Assembly: GCA_012797715.1 (NCBI GenBank)
Contig: JAAZOO010000155.1
Location: 1 to 10,284, forward strand
Source of the DNA: Geobacteraceae bacterium
GTDB lineage: Bacteria; Desulfobacterota; Desulfuromonadia; Geobacterales; Geobacteraceae
Length of the DNA stretch: 10,284 bases
Reading direction: 5' to 3'
Position numbers and translations under genes: made by a program. Within the stretch, counting starts at the first letter, position 1, and each line of letters starts with the position of its first letter. Shown one piece after another: positions 1 through 6,145 of this stretch. Below the pieces are notes generated by a model, which saw only the letters and a program-made list of their open reading frames with translations, was not told where the DNA came from and did no database searches.

Positions 1-52
1 CAAGGGGCCTAAGGGGGCGCGCATCTCAAAACCCAACGACCGCCACCCAGTA

Positions 53-415
53 TCAACGGCGGAAACCGCACTCCAGCTGGAAAAATCGGGGATTCAGCCC
101 CGCAAGGGGCTCCCGCAGCTTGGCCAGCTCCTGTTCAGGTCCGTGGACTTCCAGACGAATAATGTCTGCAATCTTCAAGGCTTCGCCCAGCAGAGGGCCC
201 ACGTTATCCAGGTGCGCCAGGAGCCCTTCCGCGTCTTCATATCCCTCGCGGCAATGGGCCTCGGTTCCGTCGAAGGTAAAACCGTAATACAGGCATTTCG
301 GCTCTCCCTTCGTTTTCGCCACCATTTCCTCACCCAATCGTTTGAATTCCTCCATCTTGCCGGCCTTGATGCTGAAATAAGGCACGATGGTGCAGCATTT
401 GTCATCAGTCGTCAT
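53..415 (-). CDS. ABM-fold (dimeric alpha/beta barrel) small protein, function unknown
   Basis: A 120-residue protein with the look of the antibiotic-biosynthesis-monooxygenase/quinol-monooxygenase fold. It opens with a beta strand (CTIVPYFSIKAGKMEEF), followed by an amphipathic helix, a strand around CLYYGFTFDG, a helix (DAEGLLAHLDNV) and a last strand near IIRLEVHGP. That order and the length of about 100-120 aa fit the family, whose members range from cofactor-free oxygenases to proteins with no known reaction, so no substrate is assigned. The start is placed at the ATG at 413-415 because AAAGGAG lies 6 nt upstream; a longer in-frame reading to 475 has no such site. Five cysteines (7, 8, 41, 55, 116) are many for this size. 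It is transcribed in the same direction as the J-domain gene but is separated by about 735 nt and has its own candidate promoter. Family assignment is fairly sure; role unknown. Confidence 0.75.
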   Translation of the reverse strand: MTTDDKCCTIVPYFSIKAGKMEEFKRLGEEMVAKTKGEPKCLYYGFTFDGTEAHCREGYEDAEGLLAHLDNVGPLLGEALKIADIIRLEVHGPEQELAKLREPLAGLNPRFFQLECGFRR

Positions 416-522
416 GCCAGGCTCCTTTGTTGTGGAATTCCACCCCCGTAGCTTCGAAAAACCGATACTCTTCATGCTCCTCTATGGCATGCCACGACGA
501 TGGGTTTAAAGGCCCCGTACGG

Positions 523-551
523 TATATATCCCTTTCCATACGCTACAGCAA
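523..551 (-). promoter_or_regulatory. candidate sigma-70 promoter for the ABM-fold gene
   Basis: On the minus strand TTGCTG (546-551) and TATATA (523-528) are separated by exactly 17 bp. Transcription would start near 516, giving a leader of about 100 nt before the ATG at 415. The -35 matches the consensus at four of six positions, the -10 at five. No other gene lies close upstream, so an independent promoter is expected here. Confidence 0.4.
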
Positions 552-1149
552 TCTGTATTTCGATGTGGCAAGTTTTCGCCTTGGAACCGGCAGCACAAGA
601 CGGTCAGCAGCGGAACTGCCACGCCATGTGAAGCCGCTTTCCAGCAAGAGTTGACCGTTATGCTGAACCCGGCTCCCCATGACGGACCGCCGTCCCCCTT
701 CACGGGCGCCCAATCCGCCTTTGCCGGCTCTTCCCGTTCATCGGCGCGCCACAGGAGCGATGCCCTGGGAAGTACCGCAATCCTGTTCCCAGATGATTTC
801 CGTAGTTCGATGGCTCGCCCCACATCCACAACGAGGGTCTGCCCGCCCCTGGAGACGCAGGAGGGATCATCGACGTGCTCACCCTCCCCCGCAGTCTGTC
901 GCCCCTTTCTTGGACTGCCTCGACCCTTTCTCCGGCCCGCAAAAGGGATTCCGTTCAACCCGGAGGCGAGCGGTTCTCCCGCCTGGCAGAAAACACGGGG
1001 ATGGGAGCCTGCCTTTGATGGCATGCCGTGTATGCCGAGACTGGGATCAAGCCTCTCGACGGGACCGGACCGCACCGCTCATGAGCAATGTTCTTCTCAC
1101 TTTCCGAAGGGTTACGCGCTCGTGACCGGTATCCTCATCGTCATGGCTA
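552..1149. other. about 600 nt with no convincing gene
   Basis: Open frames exist on both strands (for example 506-1075 minus and 651-1169 plus), but their translations are rich in R, P, S and G, have no recognisable domain, no good ribosome-binding site and overlap each other. They look like by-products of GC-rich DNA. I saw no tRNA, no strong terminator after the J-domain gene and no obvious repeat apart from two GGCATGCC palindromes (one near 1020, one near 487). It may be a decayed gene, but I cannot name one. Confidence 0.5.
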
Positions 1150-1440
1150 TCATGATGTACCCCAGATAGAATCGCTCATGAACTGCATCCTGATCCGCTC
1201 TTCGGCGTTCTGCTCGTAAAACTCTTCCTCGGAGAAAGAAAACCGGTAGGATTCCACGTAGTCACGCAGCACCCGATAGGCCGCGTTGACTCTTCGTATC
1301 TGTTTCGGCTCTTCCTGAACACCGCAATCGGGATGGTACCGTCGTACCAGTTCCCGATGACGCTCTCTTATTTCGCGGAGCGTCGCACGCTCACCGATCC
1401 CGAACACCAGCAGGGATTCCCGCAATTGGGCATAGGTCAC
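1150..1440 (-). CDS. stand-alone J-domain (DnaJ-like) protein
   Basis: A 96-residue protein that is almost entirely a J-domain. Helix II (LREIRERHRELVRRY) is followed directly by the HPD tripeptide in YHPDCG, the signature that stimulates the ATPase of DnaK-type Hsp70. Helix III (IRRVNAAYRVLRDY) and a polar tail follow. There is no G/F region, zinc-finger or C-terminal client-binding domain, so this is a class III/C-type co-chaperone or a regulatory J-protein, not DnaJ itself. The start is GTG (1438-1440) with GGAGG 6 nt upstream. It stands alone downstream of a promoter that follows the sulfur operon's terminator, with a long leader. Its client cannot be read from the context. The J-domain identity is sure; the biological role is not. 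Confidence 0.85.
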   Translation of the reverse strand: MTYAQLRESLLVFGIGERATLREIRERHRELVRRYHPDCGVQEEPKQIRRVNAAYRVLRDYVESYRFSFSEEEFYEQNAEERIRMQFMSDSIWGTS

Positions 1441-1766
1441 TCTGTTCCTCCGTTATCCGTCGATGAAATCCGGCCTTACGCGGCAAACCGGTTGAGCTGC
1501 ACGCGTTCCCGTTTCCGCACACAGCTGAAACTCCCTGTTCCGGCAGCGCCTTTCACCTGTCCATCGGACGCTGCGATTACCTGACCGGGTAGAATCACCA
1601 GAGCCTCCATGATGGCTGCCAGGTCAATCAGCCGATGGGAAACTTCCCCCCATGGCGGCACTCTTCCCCGTTCCGATCCTACTCTCTTGTCTCCCGATAC
1701 TCTTGCTGGGCACGCTCACTGCACAGGAGAAGCGATCACATGTTTCATATCATTAAGTGTATGATG
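1441..1766 (-). other. long leader of the J-domain gene, possibly with a 61-codon ORF
   Basis: About 325 nt lie between the predicted transcription start (near 1767) and the GTG of the J-domain gene. One minus-strand frame, 1661-1476 from a GTG start, reads 61 codons (with LIDLAAIMEALVILPGQ near the middle) and ends 35 nt before the J-domain gene. Its upstream GGGGAAG is only a fair ribosome-binding site and I recognise no family. The stretch may be this small gene, a structured leader, or a remnant. Confidence 0.3.
1749..1765. promoter_or_regulatory. operator-like dyad at the J-domain promoter
   Basis: ATCAT (1749-1753) and ATGAT (1761-1765) form a perfect 5-bp inverted repeat around a 7-nt centre, in AT-rich DNA, just downstream of the -10 element of the minus-strand promoter at 1774-1802. 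The position overlaps the expected transcription start, as a repressor site would. The arms are short, so chance is possible. Confidence 0.3.
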
Positions 1767-1773
1767 CACATAT

Positions 1774-1802
1774 AAGATAAAAACCGCATTCCCATCTGTC
1801 AA
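1774..1802 (-). promoter_or_regulatory. candidate sigma-70 promoter toward the J-domain gene
   Basis: Minus-strand TTGACA (1797-1802, a perfect -35) is followed after 17 bp by TATCTT (1774-1779). The -35 starts directly after the T-run of the sulfur operon's terminator, so one unit ends and the next begins within a few bases. The next gene in this direction is the J-domain gene at 1440. Confidence 0.55.
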
Positions 1803-1845
1803 GAAAAAAGCCCGTCGGTGAATCTTCTTCCGGACGGGCGTTTTT
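1801..1845 (-). terminator. intrinsic terminator of the sulfur operon (possibly bidirectional)
   Basis: GCCCGTCGG (1810-1818) pairs with CCGGACGGGC (1830-1839), with one bulged C and an 11-nt loop. On the minus strand the stem is followed by an uninterrupted run of T (complement of 1803-1809); on the plus strand by five T (1841-1845). It lies about 40 nt after the stop of the second YeeE/YedE gene, so it ends that minus-strand operon; there is no plus-strand gene for it to serve. Confidence 0.85.
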
Positions 1846-1886
1846 ACCCTACGACCACTCGCGGAATCTTCTCCAGGGGAGACCCC

Positions 1887-2414
1887 TCACAGTCCCTTCT
1901 TTTCAAACCAGCGGAAAAGGAGCAGCCCCCCGATGATGAACAGCGGGATGATGAACCAGTGGCTCACGCCCAAAACCTGCGGCAGAGTGATCTTGCCAAA
2001 ATCACCCCAGGTCAGAACCGTTGCCTTCATGGCCGGGAATGCCTCTGCATAGAGCGCTGCGCCGCACAGCATGCCCACGATTCCCCAGACCGAGTCCCAA
2101 CGCCCCTCGCCGAAGGCGCCCAGCGACGTTCCGGGACAATATCCCAGGAGTCCCCACCCGATGCCGAAGATCAGTCCGCCAATCACCACCCCGCCGACAA
2201 TCATGGGCTTGATGGAAAGCTTGGCCAACCCCAGATCGTTGAGCAGGTAGACGCCGACCATGCCCACGAGCACAGCGGAAAACATGAATTTCACAATCGT
2301 CATATCCATCAGACGCAGGGCTCCCAGCTGCTTGTCATAGCGGAGCACCCGTCCCTTCTGCAGCAGGAATCCGAACAGGATGCCGGTAACCAGTCCGTAG
2401 ATGAGTGTCGTCAT
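1887..2414 (-). CDS. YeeE/YedE-family membrane protein, second half-transporter
   Basis: A 175-residue integral membrane protein with about five hydrophobic segments (near 3-19, 40-57, 70-91, 107-123 and 150-167). The signature is GYCPGTSLGA at 91-100, in which Cys93 corresponds to the conserved Cys of the YeeE/YedE (TsuA) family; full-length TsuA uses a line of cysteines to pass thiosulfate through the membrane. At half the length of TsuA, it needs the neighbouring gene product as partner, as in two-gene PmpA/PmpB-type arrangements. Its N-terminus (GFLLQKGRVLRYD) resembles the DUF6691-type half. Its ATG overlaps the stop of the upstream half as ATGA (2411-2414), with GGGGGAGG as ribosome-binding site inside the upstream gene, so the two should be made in equal amounts. 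The substrate (thiosulfate, polysulfide or another sulfur species) cannot be decided from sequence. Confidence 0.85.
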   Translation of the reverse strand: MTTLIYGLVTGILFGFLLQKGRVLRYDKQLGALRLMDMTIVKFMFSAVLVGMVGVYLLNDLGLAKLSIKPMIVGGVVIGGLIFGIGWGLLGYCPGTSLGAFGEGRWDSVWGIVGMLCGAALYAEAFPAMKATVLTWGDFGKITLPQVLGVSHWFIIPLFIIGGLLLFRWFEKKGL

Positions 2415-2935
2415 GAGCGTTCACCTCCCCCGTAGAGCAGTCGGGCAACGATGATGCCGCCCACAAAGAAGCAGACCAATGCAACGAAGCCGCTTACCGC
2501 CAGTTGCATGGACCCGCTGAGACCGTGGCCGCTGGGGCACCCGTCTGCCAGCCGCGCTCCGAACATACCGATGGTTCCCCCCACGAACGCGGTCAGCCAG
2601 CGTTTCCAGCGCACCGGGCCGAAACGCTCTTCCCACATAGGGGGAACCGCCTGCCAGCGGAAGCTGCCTGACGTGGTGGAGGCGATGAGTGCGCCGATGA
2701 AGATCACCACCACGAACATCCACTGCCAGTCGATGATGGGAAGTTCCTTCATAAAGTAGGGCATCTGAGCCACCCGCTCCGGATCCACCGCCTTTTCCAC
2801 CATGCCCGCGGAGCGTACGAATGTGGTGGAGGCCCCAAAATACTTCCCGGCAATCCAGACCGAACCGATGGACACCAGACCGCTCAGGGCGCCGGCAAGA
2901 TAGGGGCTCCACCCTCCATCACCATTCTCTTTCAT
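2411..2935 (-). CDS. YeeE/YedE-family membrane protein, first half-transporter
   Basis: A 174-residue membrane protein with hydrophobic segments near 12-30, 71-86, 113-127 and 143-167. The family motif is GCPSGHGLSG at 132-141 with the conserved Cys133; a second cysteine (155) lies in the last helix. YFGASTTFVRSAG (32-44) is also typical of this half of the YeeE/YedE family. It follows the fusion enzyme by 92 nt, its ATG has GGGAGGTG 5 nt upstream, and it overlaps the next gene by four bases. The inferred job is to bring a reduced sulfur compound across the inner membrane to the cytoplasmic enzyme encoded upstream. The 92-nt spacer contains an imperfect hairpin (2960-2977, GGAAACC/GGGTTCC around TGCA) that could tune expression between enzyme and transporter. 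Confidence 0.85.
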   Translation of the reverse strand: MKENGDGGWSPYLAGALSGLVSIGSVWIAGKYFGASTTFVRSAGMVEKAVDPERVAQMPYFMKELPIIDWQWMFVVVIFIGALIASTTSGSFRWQAVPPMWEERFGPVRWKRWLTAFVGGTIGMFGARLADGCPSGHGLSGSMQLAVSGFVALVCFFVGGIIVARLLYGGGERS

Positions 2936-3027
2936 ACAGCACCTCCCTGTGTGGTTTCCGGAAACCTGCAGGGTTCCGTCGTACCAAAACTATACCACTT
3001 TGCCTTCCCGTGAAAAGTATCCTGCAG

Positions 3028-5496
3028 TCAGATAAACAGGTTGTTGTCGGCTTTCTCCGAGGCCTCCAGGTACGACGCGACACCACCCACCTGGATGCCG
3101 TCGATGAGTTCCTCCCTGCGGATACCCATCAGGTCCATGGACATCTGGCATGCCACGAGATGTGCGCCGCCCCTGATTGCCGATGCCATCATTTCCTCCA
3201 GGGAGGCCACGTTCTTGCGCTTCATGATTCCCCGAATCATCTTCCCGCCCATGCCGCCCATGCTCATCCTGGACAGGGCGAGCTTGCTGCTGCCCCGCGG
3301 CATCATCCAGCCGAAGGCCTTCTCCATGAGGTTCTTTCCCAGACCGCCGACCTTTTCCCGCTTGCGCAGGGCGTTCAGCCCCCAGAAGGTGAAGAACATG
3401 GTCACCGTGCGGCCCATGGCAAGGGCGCCGTTGGCGATGACAAAACTGGCGATGACCTTGTCCAGGTCCCCTGAGAAGACGATGATGGTCTTGTCGTTGC
3501 CGGCGGAAACAGGGGACTGAGGAGCCGCCGACCCGGACTTTTCGATGACCGCCGTGACGATGCCCTTTTCGATGCTGATGTGGCGGACGATGTTGCCGGT
3601 GGCCCGCGCCCAAGACGGTGCGTCGCTCAAGAAACCGGGATCGCTGGCGGTTATGGCGACCGCCTCGCCCGGCTGGAGTTCGTCCATCTCCTTCTTGAGG
3701 CGCATGACCGGGCCCGGACACTGCAGGCCGCAGGCGTTTACTTCGACGATTTTTCCGGTTTTCTCTTGTGGAGTCGACGTCTCAGTGAGCTTTCCCGCTC
3801 CGGATGCGTAAAGATTCGCCGCCTTGGCAATGGATTCCTGGGGGCCGGTGGCGATGTGCCATGTCTCATAGCCGCCGGAGAGGTTGTAGACATTGCTGAA
3901 TCCGTGCGCCGTCAGGACTCTCGCCGCATTGTAGGCTATGTGCCCTACCTTGCAGTACACGACAATCTTCCGGTCCCGGGGAATTTCGTCCATCCTTTCA
4001 CGCAGTTCTGCCAGGGGGATATGCGTTGCACCCGGCATGCCGCCGGTGGCGAATTCCGCAGGGGTGCGCACGTCCAGGAGAAACAGGTCCGCCGTGTCCC
4101 AACTCTCCACCTCCTCCCACGTTACGGCTTTCACAAGGCCGTCCAGTATGTTCTGGGCCACGAACCCCGCAAAGTTGACCGGATCCTTGGCCGAGGAGTA
4201 GGGAGGCGCGTAGGCGTGCTCGATCTCGGCCAGATCGTCCACGGTCATCTCCCCCTTGATGGCCGTTGCGATGACGTCGATGCGCTTGTCAATGCCGCCG
4301 TATCCCGTTGCCTGCGCGCCGAGCACACGCCGCGTCTCGGGAGAGTAGACCAGCTTCAGGCTCATCTTCATGGCGCCCGGATAGTAGCTGGAGCTGTCGT
4401 TGGGGTGGATGACGACCGAAGCGCAGGAAATATTGTTGGCCTTGCACAGCTTCTCGGAAGCGCCGGTCATGCCGACGGTAAGGTCGAAGACCTTGGCGAT
4501 GGCGGTGCCCATGGTGCCGTTGTAGCTGCGCCGCTGACGGCCTGCCATGTTTCCGGCAACGATCCTCCCCTGCTTGTTGGCAGGACCGGCCAGGGGGATG
4601 GCTGTCTTCCGGCCGGTAAGGGGGTGCCTCACCTCCACCGCATCGCCCGCGGCATAGACGTGCTCATCGGTGGTTTGCAGAAAGTCGTCGACTATGATGT
4701 GCCCCTTGGGCCCGAGCCCGATTCCGGAGCCGGCCAGGAAGCCGGTGTTCGGCTTGACGCCGATGGAAAGCAGCACCAGATCCGCTTCCACCGTTCTGCC
4801 GCTGGTCAGGCGGGCGATGACGCCGCCGCCGGGTTTCGCCTCGAAAGCGGCAACCGCGTCATCCAGCAGGAGTCCCACGTTGTGCAGCGCCACCTCCCGG
4901 TGGACCATGGCCGCAATCTCATAATCAACGACATTCATGGCCTGCTTCGCCATCTCCACTACGGTAACGCTGATGCCGCGGGCATGGAGGTTTTCCGCCA
5001 TCTCCAGACCGATGAAGCCGGCTCCCACCACCAGGGCGCTCTTGACCGTGCCGTTGTCCACCATGGAGCGGATCCGGTCGGAGTCCGGGATGGTCCAGAG
5101 TGTGTGAATGGCTGGATGATCCGCTCCGGGGATGGTCGGTTTCACCGGAGAGCCGCCCGGCGTCAGCAGGAGTTTGTCGTAGGATTCGTCATACTCACGG
5201 CCCGACTGAAGCTCTCTTACCCGTATTCGCCTTTCGTCGGGACGGACGGCCAGCACCTCGTGTCCGGTGCGGACCTGGATGTTGAAAAGACTCTTGAAAC
5301 CCTCCGGAGTCTGTATCAGAAGCCGTTCCCGCTCGGAAATCGCGTCGCCGATGTAGTACGGGAGACCGCAATTGGCGTATGAGACATACGCACCCCGCTC
5401 GAAAACGACGATCTCCGCTGTCTCGTCAAGCCTCCTCAATCTGGTCGCCGCAGACATGCCCGCGGCAACTCCGCCTACGATGAGATGTTTTGCCAT
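3028..5496 (-). CDS. CoA-disulfide reductase-like flavoprotein fused to rhodanese, TusA and DsrE-like domains
   Basis: An 822-residue cytoplasmic protein made of four sulfur-handling modules. Residues 1-445 are a pyridine-nucleotide-disulfide oxidoreductase: FAD loop GGVAAGMSAATR (8-19), active-site Cys43 in SYANCGLPYYIG exactly where CoA-disulfide and persulfide reductases have it, NAD(P)H loop GAGFIGLEMAENL (158-170), second FAD motif YAAGDAVEV (281-289), then the dimerisation domain with AYAPPYSSAKDP (428-439). Residues about 455-550 are a rhodanese domain with Cys515 in YCKVGHIAY. Residues about 582-652 are a TusA/SirA domain with CPGP at 593-596. Residues about 668-822 are a DsrE-like domain with Cys783 in LVACQMSMDLMG. 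The family reduces CoA or protein persulfides and disulfides with NAD(P)H; the extra domains can relay sulfane sulfur. The start is the ATG at 5494-5496 (GGAGGA 4 nt upstream); the frame stays open further upstream, but that part overlaps the promoter and is AT-rich. It is first in an operon with two YeeE/YedE genes. Confidence 0.92.
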   Translation of the reverse strand: MAKHLIVGGVAAGMSAATRLRRLDETAEIVVFERGAYVSYANCGLPYYIGDAISERERLLIQTPEGFKSLFNIQVRTGHEVLAVRPDERRIRVRELQSGREYDESYDKLLLTPGGSPVKPTIPGADHPAIHTLWTIPDSDRIRSMVDNGTVKSALVVGAGFIGLEMAENLHARGISVTVVEMAKQAMNVVDYEIAAMVHREVALHNVGLLLDDAVAAFEAKPGGGVIARLTSGRTVEADLVLLSIGVKPNTGFLAGSGIGLGPKGHIIVDDFLQTTDEHVYAAGDAVEVRHPLTGRKTAIPLAGPANKQGRIVAGNMAGRQRRSYNGTMGTAIAKVFDLTVGMTGASEKLCKANNISCASVVIHPNDSSSYYPGAMKMSLKLVYSPETRRVLGAQATGYGGIDKRIDVIATAIKGEMTVDDLAEIEHAYAPPYSSAKDPVNFAGFVAQNILDGLVKAVTWEEVESWDTADLFLLDVRTPAEFATGGMPGATHIPLAELRERMDEIPRDRKIVVYCKVGHIAYNAARVLTAHGFSNVYNLSGGYETWHIATGPQESIAKAANLYASGAGKLTETSTPQEKTGKIVEVNACGLQCPGPVMRLKKEMDELQPGEAVAITASDPGFLSDAPSWARATGNIVRHISIEKGIVTAVIEKSGSAAPQSPVSAGNDKTIIVFSGDLDKVIASFVIANGALAMGRTVTMFFTFWGLNALRKREKVGGLGKNLMEKAFGWMMPRGSSKLALSRMSMGGMGGKMIRGIMKRKNVASLEEMMASAIRGGAHLVACQMSMDLMGIRREELIDGIQVGGVASYLEASEKADNNLFI

Positions 5497-5568
5497 GGAT
5501 TCCTCCGGATAGGTATGGGATACGCACGAATTTTTTGATCGCACGCTTTTCTCCAAAGTTTTATGTAT

Positions 5569-5598
5569 TATATATATGAATAATTGAATTTTTGTCAA
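5569..5598 (-). promoter_or_regulatory. promoter of the sulfur operon
   Basis: On the minus strand a perfect TTGACA (5593-5598) is followed by an AT-rich stretch with TATATA at 5569-5574 (18-bp spacing); an exact TATAAT at 5567-5572 would need 20 bp. The start would fall near 5560, leaving a leader of about 65 nt before the ATG at 5496. This is the most AT-rich patch of the window and the only strong promoter upstream of the fusion gene. Confidence 0.65.
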
Positions 5599-5599
5599 G

Positions 5600-6045
5600 C
5601 AGTATTCTCCCTGCCGGGTGCACAATGTTTGCGTTCCCGAATCCGGGACTGGGAAGGCGCCGTCATACTTCATTCTGCTAGAACGGCTCGGCCCGCGCTT
5701 TCAGGTTGATTGACGGAAGAATGGATGGAAGGTGAGTGATGGTGAGCAATCCGCCACGGTGTCGGCACGACAGAGGACGCTCCTGAAATATCCGGCCTCT
5801 CCGGCTTCCTGAGCAGCAGGCACACCGTTGCGGGAGGCACCCTGTTCACGGCCGCGATATGGACAAGAGGTGCCTTGTCATCGGAAATGGAAAATCCGGT
5901 CTGTCAAATCTCCCGGAGTGCGGCGCCTCTCTCGATGGACAGATGCGGGCAGAAATAATCACAGAGAGTGCGACACTGCGCCGTTGCAGGGCGGACCGTC
6001 CGCCGCTGCCCTGATGCCGTCTTTTCTTGCGGCAAAAATCCATGG
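5600..6045. other. divergent intergenic region, no gene recognised
   Basis: This is the stretch between the minus-strand sulfur operon and the plus-strand two-component genes. Open frames on both strands have no recognisable content or ribosome-binding sites. A 15-codon ORF (ATG at 5739) has no support. The notable structure is a GC-rich hairpin at 5986-6009, listed separately. No clear sigma-54 or strong sigma-70 promoter was found for the kinase gene in this part. Confidence 0.5.
5986..6009. repeat. GC-rich inverted repeat upstream of the kinase gene
   Basis: GCAG GGCGGAC (5986-5996) and GTCCGCC g CTGC (5998-6009) form an 11-bp stem with a single-base centre and one bulge. A T-rich patch (CTTTTCTT, 6021-6028) follows only after a gap of more than ten bases, so it is not a typical terminator. 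It could be a protein-binding dyad or a hairpin isolating the kinase gene from upstream transcription. Confidence 0.5.
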
Positions 6046-6071
6046 TATACGTTACCCTGTATTCCAGGGTA
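6043..6071 (+). promoter_or_regulatory. possible extended -10 promoter with an overlapping dyad operator
   Basis: TGgTATACG (6043-6051) resembles an extended -10 element. Directly after it TACCCTG (6053-6059) and CAGGGTA (6065-6071) form a perfect 7-bp inverted repeat around TATTC. GTATAC occurs on both sides (6045-6050 and 6069-6074). A dyad over the predicted start site of the kinase gene suggests control by a repressor or by the adjacent response regulator. No good -35 element is visible, so the promoter part is weak. Confidence 0.35.
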
Positions 6072-6075
6072 TACG

Positions 6076-6145
6076 ATGGTGAGCTCATGACAACCGGAAA
6101 CTGCTCGCGGGACGGGATTTCATGAACCACGGGGTTGAACCATGA
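6076..6145 (+). other. chain of three mini-ORFs joined by ATGA overlaps, ending at the kinase start
   Basis: ATG at 6076 reads MVSS and stops at 6088-6090. The overlapping ATG at 6087 reads MTTGNCSRDGIS and stops at 6123-6125. The overlapping ATG at 6122 reads MNHGVEP and stops at 6143-6145, and that stop overlaps the kinase ATG at 6142. All three junctions are ATGA. The kinase itself has only a weak ribosome-binding site (GGGGTTG), so re-initiation from upstream could matter. The peptides have no recognised function and the pattern may be chance. Confidence 0.35.

Noticed and set aside
506..1075. 189-codon open frame on the minus strand in the gap before the ABM-fold gene.
   Set aside because: Its composition is biased (R, G, S, P), no domain or ribosome-binding site was seen, and an equally long frame overlaps it on the other strand.
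3580..5382. 600-codon plus-strand open frame opposite the fusion enzyme.
   Set aside because: It is the antisense of a gene whose four domains and catalytic residues are clear; its translation is rich in H, R, G and D and resembles no family.
5934..5953. GG-N10-GC match (TGGACA...GGGCA) as a sigma-54 promoter for the kinase gene.
   Set aside because: Only the invariant dinucleotides fit; the rest of both elements is off, and it is about 190 nt from the kinase start with no paired dyads of the GTGCA type upstream.
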